NCBI RefSeq assembly: GCF_001427795.1
Contig: NZ_LMHJ01000001.1
Coordinates: 2,009,664-2,073,663, forward strand
Direction: 5' to 3'
DNA from: Nocardioides sp. Root682
Lineage (GTDB): Bacteria; Actinomycetota; Actinomycetes; Propionibacteriales; Nocardioidaceae
Length of the DNA: 64,000 nt
In this document: one piece after another, positions 49,428-58,049 of the stretch
How the letters are laid out: every line of letters begins with the position of its first letter
How positions within the stretch are numbered: the first letter of the stretch is position 1
Notes under the pieces: generated by a model
What the model was told of the DNA's origin: nothing
The model's input: only the letters and a program-made list of their open reading frames with translations
The model's database searches: none
Position numbers and translations under genes: made by a program

Positions 49428-51091
49428 GTCCTTGCCTCCCGTCGGATCGCCTTGAGCCGGCGCATGGCGCCGACACCGCGACCGAAGTGGTCGTGCAGCT
49501 CGCGGTACTCCGCGAACAGCCGGTCGTAGGCCTGCGCACGGTCGTCGTCCGGCACGTAGACCGCCTTGCGGACCTTGCCCATCGCCTTCGCGGCCGTCGG
49601 TACGTCGGCGTAGGCGCCGGCGGCCACCGCGGCATGGATGGCCGAGCCGAGGGCCGGCCCCTGCTCCGAGTCGATGATCGACAGCGGCAGGCGGGTGACG
49701 TCGGAGTAGATCTGCATCAACAGCGCGTTCTTCTGCAGGCCGCCGGCGACGATGAACTCCTCCACCGGCACGCCGCTCTCGCGGAAGGTCTCGACGATGA
49801 CCCGTGTGCCGAAGGCGGTCGCCTCGAGCAGCGCGCGGTAGACGTCCTCGGGCCGGGTCGCCAGGGTGAGGCCGACGACGAGGCCCGAGAGCTCGTGGTC
49901 GACCAGGACCGAGCGGTTGCCGCTGTGCCAGTCCAGGGCCACCAGCCCGTGCTCGCCGATCTGCTGCCCCGCGGCGAGCCGCGTCAGGTGCTCGTGGACC
50001 GACTCGCCCGCGGCTTCCGCCGCCAGGGAGTACGACGCCGGGACGGCGTTGTCGACGAACCAGCCGAAGATGTCGCCGACCCCGCTCTGGCCCGCTTCGT
50101 AGCCCCAGCGGCCGGCGACGATGCCGCCCTCGACGACGCCGCACATGCCGGGGACCTCGCGGAGCACGTCGGCGCTCATCACGTGGCAGGTGGAGGTGCC
50201 CATGATCGCGACCATCTGACCGGGGTCGACCGCCTGCGCCGCGGGCGCGGTCACGTGCGCGTCGACGTTGCCGACGGCGACCGCGATCCCTTCGGGAAGT
50301 CCTGTCCAGGCCGCAGCCTCGGCGGTGAGGTGTCCGGCGACAGACCCGAGCTCACCGATCGGGTGCGCCACCTTGTCGTCGACGAAGCCTCCGAACCCGG
50401 GCGACAGGGCCTCGAGGAAGTCGGTGCCCGGGTAGGCGCCGTCCTGGAGGATCCCCTTGTAACCGGCGGAGCAGGCGTTGCGGACGTAGCGGCCGCACAG
50501 CTGCCACACGATCCAGTCGGCAGCCTCGACCCAGCGCTCCATCCGGTCGTAGACCTCGCGGTCCTCCTCGAAGACCTGGAGGCCCTTGGCGAACTCCCAC
50601 TCCGAGGAGATCAGGCCGCCGTAGCGCGGCAACCAGGCCTCGCCGCGCTCCGCCGCGAGCCGGTTGATCCGGTCGGCGTGCGCCTGCGCAGCGTGGTGCT
50701 TCCACAGCTTCACGTAGGCGTGCGGCCGGTCGCGGAAGTCGTCGAGCTCGGACAGCGGCGTGCCGTCGGCAAGGGTCGGGACCATCGTGCACGCGGTGAA
50801 GTCGGTGGCGATGCCGATCACCGCCGTCGGGTCGATCCCGGCAGCCGCAACCGCCGCAGGTACGGCGATCCGCAGCACCTCGCGGTAGTCCTCGGGCACC
50901 TGCAACGCCCACTCGGGCGGCAGCTCCTCGTCCGATCCCGGCAGCCGCCGGTCGACGACCGCGTGCGGGTAGGCGTGCACCGCGGAGCCCACCTCCGCAC
51001 CGTCGGACACCCGGACCACGACCGCGCGACCCGACAGAGTCCCGTAGTCGACGCCGATGGCGTACTGCTCCTCCAGCTGGCCCGAGCTCAT
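49424..51091 (-). CDS. araB: Ribulokinase
   Basis: The 555-residue FGGY kinase has the N-terminal phosphate loop GVDYGTLSGRAVVV, VIGIATDFTACTMVP, the substrate region KLWKHHAAQAHADRINRLA, AVGNVDAHVTAPAA, IMGTSTCHVM, and the C-terminal EEFIVAGGLQKNALLMQIYS. It phosphorylates L-ribulose. The length and TDFTACTM motif match AraB rather than xylulokinase. The start at ATG 51091 overlaps the lacI stop by 4 bases, so it is translationally coupled to the regulator. Confidence 0.96.
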   Translation of the reverse strand: MSSGQLEEQYAIGVDYGTLSGRAVVVRVSDGAEVGSAVHAYPHAVVDRRLPGSDEELPPEWALQVPEDYREVLRIAVPAAVAAAGIDPTAVIGIATDFTACTMVPTLADGTPLSELDDFRDRPHAYVKLWKHHAAQAHADRINRLAAERGEAWLPRYGGLISSEWEFAKGLQVFEEDREVYDRMERWVEAADWIVWQLCGRYVRNACSAGYKGILQDGAYPGTDFLEALSPGFGGFVDDKVAHPIGELGSVAGHLTAEAAAWTGLPEGIAVAVGNVDAHVTAPAAQAVDPGQMVAIMGTSTCHVMSADVLREVPGMCGVVEGGIVAGRWGYEAGQSGVGDIFGWFVDNAVPASYSLAAEAAGESVHEHLTRLAAGQQIGEHGLVALDWHSGNRSVLVDHELSGLVVGLTLATRPEDVYRALLEATAFGTRVIVETFRESGVPVEEFIVAGGLQKNALLMQIYSDVTRLPLSIIDSEQGPALGSAIHAAVAAGAYADVPTAAKAMGKVRKAVYVPDDDRAQAYDRLFAEYRELHDHFGRGVGAMRRLKAIRREART

Positions 51092-52143
51092 GCGAGCACT
51101 GCTCCTTCTCGTCGTGCGGATGCGTTTCGTGGTGCGGCCGAGCTGGCCCGGACGACCAGCTCCGGACCGATCAGGCGTTCCGGTGCGGGCTCGTCACTGA
51201 GCGCCGAGCGCAGGATCCGGATCGCCCGGCGGCCCACCTCGTCGAAGTCCTGGCGGACGGTCGTGAGTGGCGGGATGAGGTACGCCGCTTCTGGGATGTC
51301 GTCGAAGCCGACGACGCTGATGTCGTGGGGCACCGAGCGGCCGGCCTCGGAGAGCGAGCGGAGCAGGCCGAGCGCCATCTGGTCGTTGGCGCAGAAGACG
51401 GCCGTGACGTCGTCGCGTGCCGCGATCCGCTGGCCCGCCTCGTAGCCACTGCGGGCCGACCAGTCGCCCTCCACCTGCAACTGCGGGGGCAGCCCGGCGT
51501 CGTACATCGCCGTGCGGTAGCCGGAAAGTCGGCCGCGGGCCTCGGTCCAGGACGACGGTCCGGCGAGGTGCAGGACCTTCTCGTGACCGAGTTCGATCAG
51601 GTGCCGGGTGCCGAGGACGGCACCGGCGACCTGGTCGACACCGACGGTGAGGTGCGCCTTGGACTCGTCACCCTCGACCACCACGACCGGGACGCCACGT
51701 CCGGCGTGCGCGCTCACGGCGTCGATCGCGTCGTCGTTGGCGGCGATCAGCACGATGCCCTCGACGTGCTGGTCGCGCAGGTGGTTCATGGCATCGGTGA
51801 ACTCCGCGCGGCTCAGCACCTGCACGTTCACGGAGCTGACGAAGTAGCCGGCCTCGCGGCCGGCCGCCTGGATGGCGCGGTGCACGGTGCTCGGGCCCCA
51901 GAACCCGCTGCGCGAGCCGATGACGCCGATGGTGCCGGAGCGCCGGGTGACCAGGCTCCGGGCCGCGGTGTTGGGGCGGTAGCCGAGCTGCTCGATCGCC
52001 CGCAGCACGCGGTCCCGCGTCTCCGGACGGAGGTTCGTCTGCCCGTTCACGACCCGCGACACGGTCTGGTGGGAGACCCCCGCCAGCCGGGCGACATCGG
52101 CCATCACGGGGATACGGCGGGCCGCTCCCTGGGGTGACGTCAT
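51088..52143 (-). CDS. LacI-family regulator inside the arabinose operon
   Basis: The 351-residue protein has a LacI helix-turn-helix at about residues 14-33 (MADVARLAGVSHQTVSRVVN) and hinge YRPNTAARSLV. A periplasmic-binding-type sugar domain follows (VVVVEGDESKAHLTVGVDQV, FCANDQMALGLLRSL, ISVVGFDDIPEAAYLIPPLT). It overlaps yjfF upstream and araB downstream by 4 bases each, so it is co-made with the genes it likely represses. Its recognition helix VSHQTVSRV is identical to that of the second LacI at 59037, so the two may share operators. The inducer is probably arabinose or a phosphate derivative. Confidence 0.93.
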   Translation of the reverse strand: MTSPQGAARRIPVMADVARLAGVSHQTVSRVVNGQTNLRPETRDRVLRAIEQLGYRPNTAARSLVTRRSGTIGVIGSRSGFWGPSTVHRAIQAAGREAGYFVSSVNVQVLSRAEFTDAMNHLRDQHVEGIVLIAANDDAIDAVSAHAGRGVPVVVVEGDESKAHLTVGVDQVAGAVLGTRHLIELGHEKVLHLAGPSSWTEARGRLSGYRTAMYDAGLPPQLQVEGDWSARSGYEAGQRIAARDDVTAVFCANDQMALGLLRSLSEAGRSVPHDISVVGFDDIPEAAYLIPPLTTVRQDFDEVGRRAIRILRSALSDEPAPERLIGPELVVRASSAAPRNASARREGAVLA

Positions 52144-53147
52144 GTCTGCCGCCGGGTCATCAGCCGCTGGACGACGACGAACACCAGGAGCAGGACACCG
52201 ATGGCGATCCGGGTCCACCAGGAGCTGAGTCCGCCGTCGAACGAGATGAAGGTCTGGATCGTGCCGAGCACCAGCACGCCGATCAGCGAGCCGACGACGT
52301 ACCCGCGACCACCGGTGAGCAGGGTGCCGCCGATGACGACGGCCGCGATCGCGTCGAGCTCCATGCCGACGGCGTGCAGGCTGTAGCCCGACAGTGTGTA
52401 GAGCGCGAAGAGCAGCCCGCCGAGACCGGCGCAGAAGCCGCTGATCGCGTAGACGCCCACCTTGACCCAGGCGACGCGCAGGCCCATCAGCAGCGCCGAG
52501 GCCTCGTTGCCACCCACGGCGTAGACCGTGCGCCCGAAGCGGGTCCGGGCCAGGACGTACGCCGCCACCACGACGGTGGCGATCGCGATGACCACGGCCC
52601 ACGTCGTGTAGTAGCCACCCGGCAGCTCGATCGTCTTGAATGCCAGCTCGCTGAAGGTGGCGTCGGTGATCGGGATCGACTCGACGCTGATCAGGTAGGT
52701 CAGGCCGCGTGCCAGGAACAGGCCGGCGAGCGTCGCCACGAACGGCTGGATCTCGAAGTAGTGGATCAGCAGGCCCATCAGCGTTCCGAGCAGCGTCGCG
52801 ACCGCGAGCACTGCCACGATCGAGAGGTACGGCGACCAGCCCATCTGCAGCGTCTTCGCGGCGATCATCGTGGACAGCGCGACCACGGACCCGACCGACA
52901 GGTCGATGCCACCGGCCAGGATCACGAACGTCATCCCGACCGCGAGCACGATGAGGAACGAGTTGTCGAGCAGCAGGCTCAGGAAGACCTGCGGGTCGGC
53001 GAAGCCGTCGTAGCGCACGCCGCCGGCTCCGAACATTCCGACGAACAGGGCGAAGGTGACGATCACCGGCAGGAAGCGGGCAGGCGGCGAGAAGCCGCGC
53101 ACGCGGTCCCAGAGCGAAGTGGTGACGGGAGCGGTGAGGGTGCTCAT
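52140..53147 (-). CDS. yjfF: Sugar ABC transporter permease, YjfF type
   Basis: The 335-residue membrane protein of the ribose/galactofuranose permease family has about 9-10 helices. The core motif reads VGMTFVILAGGIDLSVGSVV, and the EAA-like loop GRTVYAVGGNEASALLMGL is present, with the repeat block VVIGGTLLTGGRGYVVGSLI. It pairs with the second permease just upstream to form the channel for the YtfR ATPase. ATG 53147 overlaps the stop of that permease by 4 bases. Confidence 0.92.
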   Translation of the reverse strand: MSTLTAPVTTSLWDRVRGFSPPARFLPVIVTFALFVGMFGAGGVRYDGFADPQVFLSLLLDNSFLIVLAVGMTFVILAGGIDLSVGSVVALSTMIAAKTLQMGWSPYLSIVAVLAVATLLGTLMGLLIHYFEIQPFVATLAGLFLARGLTYLISVESIPITDATFSELAFKTIELPGGYYTTWAVVIAIATVVVAAYVLARTRFGRTVYAVGGNEASALLMGLRVAWVKVGVYAISGFCAGLGGLLFALYTLSGYSLHAVGMELDAIAAVVIGGTLLTGGRGYVVGSLIGVLVLGTIQTFISFDGGLSSWWTRIAIGVLLLVFVVVQRLMTRRQT

Positions 53148-54274
53148 GCGTGCGATCCCTTCGGTGCCGTCAGGGCGGCGGGTGCCGGGCGTCGTACCCG
53201 GAGGACGGAACGGGCGCGGGGCGACTGGATCAGGCAGACCGCGACGACCACGACCGCCTTGAAGAGGTAGTTGGCCTCCGACGGGATCCCGATGTTGGGG
53301 ATCGTGCGGGCCAGCGTGGTGATGAACAGCGCGCCGACGACCGTGCCCAGCAACGAGAAGCGCCCACCGGTGAGGGCGGTGCCGCCGATCACGACGGCGA
53401 GGATCGCGTCGAGCTCGATCCAGAGGCCCAGGCTGTTGGCGTTCACGGAGTTCGTGTTCGCGGCGATGATCAGGCCGGCCAGTCCCGCGCACACGGCACC
53501 GAAGACGTAGACCGTCCAGATGATCGTGCGGGAGCGGACTCCTGCGAGCCGGCTCGCCTCGGGGTTGATCCCGACCGCCTCGATCAGCATGCCGAGGGCG
53601 GTACGACGCGTCAGCACCGCGGTCACGGCGACCATCGCGAGGGCGACCAGGAACGCCAGCGGCAGGCCGAGCACGTAGCCGGAGGCCAGGTCGCTGAAGG
53701 CGTCGTTGTGCACCGTCGTGATCTGGCCGTCGGTCACCAGCATCGCCAGGCCGCGGCCGGCGACCATCAGCACCAGCGTCGCGATGATCGGCTGGATGCC
53801 GATGACCGAGACCAGGAAGCCGTTCCAGAGCCCGAGCAGGACGCACATCGCGAGGGCGATCGTGCAGGCCATGATCGCGGTGGTGGCCGCGCCCTCGTCA
53901 CCGGCGCCGACGATCCGGGTGCACGCGACGGCACCCGCGATGGCCGCGATGGCGCCCACCGAGAGGTCGATGCCGCGGGTGGCAATGACCAGGGTCATCC
54001 CCAGGGCGACCAGCAGCACGGGCGCGCTGTTGCGGGCGATGTCGACGACGTTGCCGTAGAGGTGGCCGTCCTGGATCCGCACGTCGAGGAACGACGGCGT
54101 CGCCGAGACGTTGACGACGAGCAGCGCGACCAGTGCCAGGACCGGCCAGAGCAACGGGTTCGCCAGCACCCGGCTGGCAACACCCGGCCTCGACGGAGGT
54201 ACGGCGTCCGGTCGGCCCGCTGCGGGTGGGCTGGGCGGCGTGGGCGGGTTGCGTGGATGCAGCGTGTCAGTCAT
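53144..54274 (-). CDS. ytfT: Sugar ABC transporter permease, YtfT type
   Basis: The 376-residue permease has a proline-rich cytoplasmic N-terminus (residues 5-35), then about ten helices. It shares GMTLVIATRGIDLSVGAIA, the loop GMLIEAVGINPEASRLAGV, and VVIGGTALTGGRFSLLGT with its partner. It starts at ATG 54274 with GGAG upstream and overlaps the ATPase gene by 8 bases. Two different permeases in one operon are typical of YtfQRT-YjfF systems for furanose sugars. Confidence 0.92.
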   Translation of the reverse strand: MTDTLHPRNPPTPPSPPAAGRPDAVPPSRPGVASRVLANPLLWPVLALVALLVVNVSATPSFLDVRIQDGHLYGNVVDIARNSAPVLLVALGMTLVIATRGIDLSVGAIAAIAGAVACTRIVGAGDEGAATTAIMACTIALAMCVLLGLWNGFLVSVIGIQPIIATLVLMVAGRGLAMLVTDGQITTVHNDAFSDLASGYVLGLPLAFLVALAMVAVTAVLTRRTALGMLIEAVGINPEASRLAGVRSRTIIWTVYVFGAVCAGLAGLIIAANTNSVNANSLGLWIELDAILAVVIGGTALTGGRFSLLGTVVGALFITTLARTIPNIGIPSEANYLFKAVVVVAVCLIQSPRARSVLRVRRPAPAALTAPKGSHA

Positions 54275-55838
54275 GGGGAGACTCCTCTGCGCGGCTCTCG
54301 CCCGCGATGATCTCGAGGACGTCGCTGATGCTGACGCCCTCGTTGCGGCGCTCGGCGATCTTGCGGCGGTCACGCATCACGACGACGCGGTCGCTGAGCC
54401 GGAGGACCTCCTCGAGCTCGGCGGAGATGAACACCACCGACATGCCGCGCTCGGCGAGCTCGGCGACCTTCGCCTGGATCTGCGCCTTGGCGCCGATGTC
54501 GATGCCGCGGGTGGGCTCGTCGAGGATGAGTACGTCGGGCTCGGTGATCAGCCAGCGCGCCAGCAACACCTTCTGCTGGTTGCCTCCCGACAGGTTGCGC
54601 ATCAGCGCCTGCGGGTCGGCGGGCCGGATGTCCAACGCCTCGATGTACTCCGCGACGAGACGGTTGCGGGTTGCCTGCGGGATCGGACGGAGCCAGCCGC
54701 GGGAGGCCTGCAGGGCGAGCAGCATGTTGTCGGCGACGCTCAGGTCGCCGATCACGCCCTCGGCCTTGCGGTCCTCGCTGGAGAACGCGACCTTGCGGTC
54801 GATGGCGTGGCGCGGGCTGCGCAGCCGGCGACGGTGGGACCGGATCTCCAGGGAGCCGTGGTCCGCGGTGTCCGCGCCGAAGAGCAGGCGGGCCAGCTCG
54901 GTGCGGCCGGACCCGAGCAGGCCGGCGACGCCGACCACCTCGCCGTCGTACAGGCTGAGGTCGGTGGCCTCGAGGGATCCCTTGCGGCTGAGACCGATCG
55001 CCTGCAGGACGGGTACGGCGTCCTCGTGGGTGCGGGCGCGCTGCCGGTCGAGCCGGTCGAGCACCTCGAGCTCGCGGCCGATCATCAGCTTCACCAGCTC
55101 GAGCTGGGTGGTCGCGGCGACCATCCGCTCCTCGACCAGGCGGCCGTTGCGCAGGATCGTCATCCGGTCGGCGATCTCGTAGATCTGGTCGAGGAAGTGG
55201 GAGACGAACACGACGGCGACACCGGTGTCGCGGAGGCGTCGCATGACCTCGAACAGCTTGACGACCTCGTCGGTGTCGAGGCTGGAGGTCGGCTCGTCGA
55301 GGATGAGCACCCGTGCCTCGACGTCCACGGCACGGGCGATCGCGACGAGCTGCTGGACGGCGATCGGGTGGTCACCGAGGGTGGAGCGCGGGTCGATGTC
55401 GAGGCCCAGACGCTCGAGGGTCGACCGGGCCCGGCGGTTCATCGCCCGGACGTCGATCCCACCGAAGCGACGGGGCTCGCGCCCCAGCAGCATGTTCTCG
55501 GCGACGGTGAGGTTCGGGACCAGGTTCACTTCCTGGTAGACCGTGCTGATCCCGGCGGCCTGTGCCGCAGCGGGAGTGCTGAAGCGGTGGTCCTCGCCGC
55601 CGACGAGGATCGTGCCGGAGTCGATCGAGTAGACACCCGTGAGCGCCTTGATCAGGGTGGACTTGCCGGCGCCGTTCTCGCCCATGAGGGCGTGGACCTC
55701 GCCGGGCAGCAGCCGCAACGAGACGTTGTCGAGGGCGCGCACGCTGCCGAACGTGATCGAGATGTCGCGCATCTCGACCACGGGCTCACCCGCTGATCGC
55801 GGTGCGGTCACCGGGGGCTCCTCGTACATCGTCTTCAT
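54267..55838 (-). CDS. ytfR: Sugar ABC transporter ATPase with two nucleotide-binding domains, YtfR type
   Basis: The 523-residue protein has two ABC domains. The first has Walker A GENGAGKST, a Q-loop in STVYQEVNLVPNLTV and Walker B VLILDEPTSSLD, but a weak signature. The second has a degenerate Walker A (GLLGSGRTEL) and a good signature LSGGNQQKV with Walker B LILDEPTRGID. This asymmetry is normal for sugar importers of the RbsA/MglA/YtfR group. It powers the two permeases. It lies 85 bases downstream of the binding-protein gene across a strong hairpin. Confidence 0.94.
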   Translation of the reverse strand: MKTMYEEPPVTAPRSAGEPVVEMRDISITFGSVRALDNVSLRLLPGEVHALMGENGAGKSTLIKALTGVYSIDSGTILVGGEDHRFSTPAAAQAAGISTVYQEVNLVPNLTVAENMLLGREPRRFGGIDVRAMNRRARSTLERLGLDIDPRSTLGDHPIAVQQLVAIARAVDVEARVLILDEPTSSLDTDEVVKLFEVMRRLRDTGVAVVFVSHFLDQIYEIADRMTILRNGRLVEERMVAATTQLELVKLMIGRELEVLDRLDRQRARTHEDAVPVLQAIGLSRKGSLEATDLSLYDGEVVGVAGLLGSGRTELARLLFGADTADHGSLEIRSHRRRLRSPRHAIDRKVAFSSEDRKAEGVIGDLSVADNMLLALQASRGWLRPIPQATRNRLVAEYIEALDIRPADPQALMRNLSGGNQQKVLLARWLITEPDVLILDEPTRGIDIGAKAQIQAKVAELAERGMSVVFISAELEEVLRLSDRVVVMRDRRKIAERRNEGVSISDVLEIIAGESRAEESPHD

Positions 55839-55861
55839 CGTTCATCTCCGCAGGGTCGGGG

Positions 55862-55907
55862 CCCGGCGGGTCGCACCACAAGGGGGAGGTGGTGCGAGCC
55901 CGCCGGG
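55862..55907 (-). terminator. Attenuating hairpin between binding protein and ATPase genes
   Basis: An 18-base stem with one bulged G (55862-55879 pairing with 55889-55907) lies between the ytfQ stop and the ytfR start and has no T-run. Such hairpins often stabilise the binding-protein mRNA or cut downstream expression, giving more binding protein than transporter. Confidence 0.65.
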
Positions 55908-55923
55908 ACTGGGTGGGGAGGCC

Positions 55924-56910
55924 TCAGTACTTGCGGTCGGCAAGTACGGCGGTGGCCTGCTCCTGGGTGAAGGTGCCTTCCTCCGTCACCACACGCTCGG
56001 GGACCTCTTCGCCGGCGATGACCTTCTCGGCGAGGTCCATGAGCTGGTCACCGAGGAGCGGGTTGCACTCGACGATGAAGTTGATCTTGCCCTCGGACAG
56101 GGCGGTCATCCCGTCCTTGACGGCGTCGACGGTGATGATCTTGATGTCCTTGCCGGGCACCAGGCCAGCGGCCTCGATCGCCTCGATCGCACCGAGACCC
56201 ATGTCGTCGTTGTGCGCGAACACGACGTCGATGCCCTTCTCGGAGTTGAGGAACGACTCCATGACCTGCTTGCCACCGTCACGGGTGAAGTCACCGGTCT
56301 GGGAGGCGGACACCTTGATCTTCGAGTCCGAGCCGATCGCCTTCGCGAAGCCCTCGGCACGGTCGATCGCCGGCGCGGCACCGGTGGTGCCCTCGAGCTG
56401 GACGACGTTGATGTCGCCGTCCCCGTCGACGTCGGCGTCAGCGGCGTTGTCCACCAGCCACTCGCCGGCCTTCTCGCCCTCGAGCACGAAGTCCGAGCCG
56501 AGGAAGGTCTCGTAGAGCGAGGTGTCCTCGGTGTCGACGGCCCGGTCGGTGAGGATCACCGGGATCTTGGCGCGCTTGGCCTCCTGCAGGACCGTGTCCC
56601 ACCCGGTCTCGACCACCGGGCTGAAGGCGATCACGTCGACCTTCTGCTGGATGTAGGAGCGGATCGCCTTGATCTGGTTCTCCTGCTTCTGCTGGGCGTC
56701 GGAGAACTTCAGCTCGACTCCTGCAGACTTGGCCGACGCCTTGATCGAGTCGGTGTTCGCCGTCCGCCAGCCGCTCTCGGCGCCGACCTGGGCGAAGCCC
56801 ATGACGATCGTGCCGTCGTCGCTGGCCGAGCTGTCGTCGCTCCCGCAGGCCGACAAGGCGGTGGCACAAATGAGGACCGCGCTCGCGGCGGTCACGGTCT
56901 TCTTCAGCAC
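55924..56910 (-). CDS. ytfQ: Sugar-binding lipoprotein, YtfQ type
   Basis: The 328-residue protein has a lipoprotein signal (MLKKTVTAASAVLICATALS, lipobox LSAC, Cys22) and a periplasmic-binding-protein fold. Typical blocks are MGFAQVGAESGWRTANTDSI, QQKVDVIAFSPVVETGWD, VQLEGTTGAAPAIDRAEGF and DVVFAHNDDMGLGAIEAIE. The SGWRTAN and ETGWD motifs match E. coli YtfQ, which binds galactofuranose. Here, beside araBAD, L-arabinose in furanose form is the more likely ligand. It heads the long minus-strand operon. The operator at 56970 lies upstream. Confidence 0.93.
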   Translation of the reverse strand: MLKKTVTAASAVLICATALSACGSDDSSASDDGTIVMGFAQVGAESGWRTANTDSIKASAKSAGVELKFSDAQQKQENQIKAIRSYIQQKVDVIAFSPVVETGWDTVLQEAKRAKIPVILTDRAVDTEDTSLYETFLGSDFVLEGEKAGEWLVDNAADADVDGDGDINVVQLEGTTGAAPAIDRAEGFAKAIGSDSKIKVSASQTGDFTRDGGKQVMESFLNSEKGIDVVFAHNDDMGLGAIEAIEAAGLVPGKDIKIITVDAVKDGMTALSEGKINFIVECNPLLGDQLMDLAEKVIAGEEVPERVVTEEGTFTQEQATAVLADRKY

Positions 56911-56969
56911 TGGTTTCCTCCAACGTCCCTGGGCCGTTTCGCCCTGTGACCGGTGTCACTGTTGACGAG

Positions 56970-56983
56970 TGTGAGCGCTAACA
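56970..56983. promoter_or_regulatory. LacI-family operator before the arabinose transport operon
   Basis: TGTGAGCGCTAACA lies 60 bases upstream of the ytfQ start. A minus-strand TTGACG (-35-like, 56991-56996) lies just before it, so the operator would sit within the promoter. GTGAC-CGGT-GTCAC at 56946-56959 is an additional inverted repeat nearby. Confidence 0.75.
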
Positions 56984-57110
56984 TTAATCCGCGTCAAGGG
57001 GTTCGGGACCACCAATCCGAAGAAATGTGAACGCTCACCCTGCGCTCACCCTGCCAGCCGCCGGAATCCGGCCGGCTCGCGGGTGAGCCCTGCACGAAAG
57101 GCACCCACCG

Positions 57111-58049
57111 GTGACCACGCTGTTGCGCTCCGAGCGCGCCCGTCGAGGCCTGCGGGCCAGCGATCTCGCCCGCGAGATCGGCGTCCACCCGATGTCCATC
57201 CTGCGCTGGGAACGTCGCGAACGACTGCCCGGTCCCGTCCACATCCACGCCCTCGCGCGGGTGCTCGAGCTCGAGCCGGCCCGGATCGCTGGCTTCTTCG
57301 ACGACGTCCGGGAAGCGGCGCCGAGCGCGGCACCGGCGGGCCATCGCGGCCACGGCCTGCGCCCCCTTCGCCTCCGGGCCGGGGTGGCCGTCACCACCAT
57401 CGCAGCGGCACTCGACGTCCCGGCCTCGACGGTCTACAACTGGGAGGCCGGACGGGTCCGGATCCCGGAGGTTCGGCTGCCCGGCCTCGCCGCGATCCTC
57501 GGCCTCACCCCCGCCGGTCTCGCGGCCGGCCTCGCCTCGCCCGTCCTCGTCAACCACCGCCCCGACGCACCCCCGAGTCCGCTGCGCCGCCTGCGGCACA
57601 GGAGCCGGCTCAGTCAGTCACGCGTCGCGGCCCTGGCCGGGATCGACCGGCGCTCCCTCGGCGCCTGGGAGCGCGGCGAGGCGGAGCCGCCCCTGGCCGC
57701 ACTGCGCCGGCTCGGCCGGGTGTACGGCGTCCCGGTGTCGGCCGTGGCGCGCGCGGCCGGCGTGACTCCGCCCCGCCTGCTCGATCGTCGCCAGTGGCAG
57801 CCGGGCGACCTGCCCGCCGTGCTCCGCACGCTGCGGCAGTGGACCGGCCTCACCCAGGGCGAGCTCGCCGCACGATGTGGGTGCAGCGTGGCCGCGGTGC
57901 GCGGCTGGGAGGCCGGCCGCGCTGAACCCGGCGCACGCCTGCTCGCCGGCCTCGAGCGCGCGCTCAGCCTGCCTTCCGGCGCCCTGGACGCGACCCGCTC
58001 AGGGAGCGCTCAGAGGGCCGAGAACACCCACGCCATGCGGGATCGGTAG
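57111..58049 (+). CDS. Protein of four tandem XRE helix-turn-helix domains
   Basis: The 312-residue protein consists almost wholly of four XRE/Cro-type helix-turn-helix units, at about residues 4-60, 83-140, 157-215 and 237-292. Each has the helix-turn pattern followed by a W-E-x-G element (SILRWERRE, TVYNWEAGR, SLGAWERGE, AVRGWEAGR). No enzymatic or dimerisation domain is visible. The start is GTG 57111. It is divergent from the arabinose operon and overlaps the end of the convergent epimerase gene by 40 bases. Four such domains in one chain are rare. It could bind an extended or repeated DNA site as a monomer. Its function is unknown. Confidence 0.87.
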   Translation: MTTLLRSERARRGLRASDLAREIGVHPMSILRWERRERLPGPVHIHALARVLELEPARIAGFFDDVREAAPSAAPAGHRGHGLRPLRLRAGVAVTTIAAALDVPASTVYNWEAGRVRIPEVRLPGLAAILGLTPAGLAAGLASPVLVNHRPDAPPSPLRRLRHRSRLSQSRVAALAGIDRRSLGAWERGEAEPPLAALRRLGRVYGVPVSAVARAAGVTPPRLLDRRQWQPGDLPAVLRTLRQWTGLTQGELAARCGCSVAAVRGWEAGRAEPGARLLAGLERALSLPSGALDATRSGSAQRAENTHAMRDR

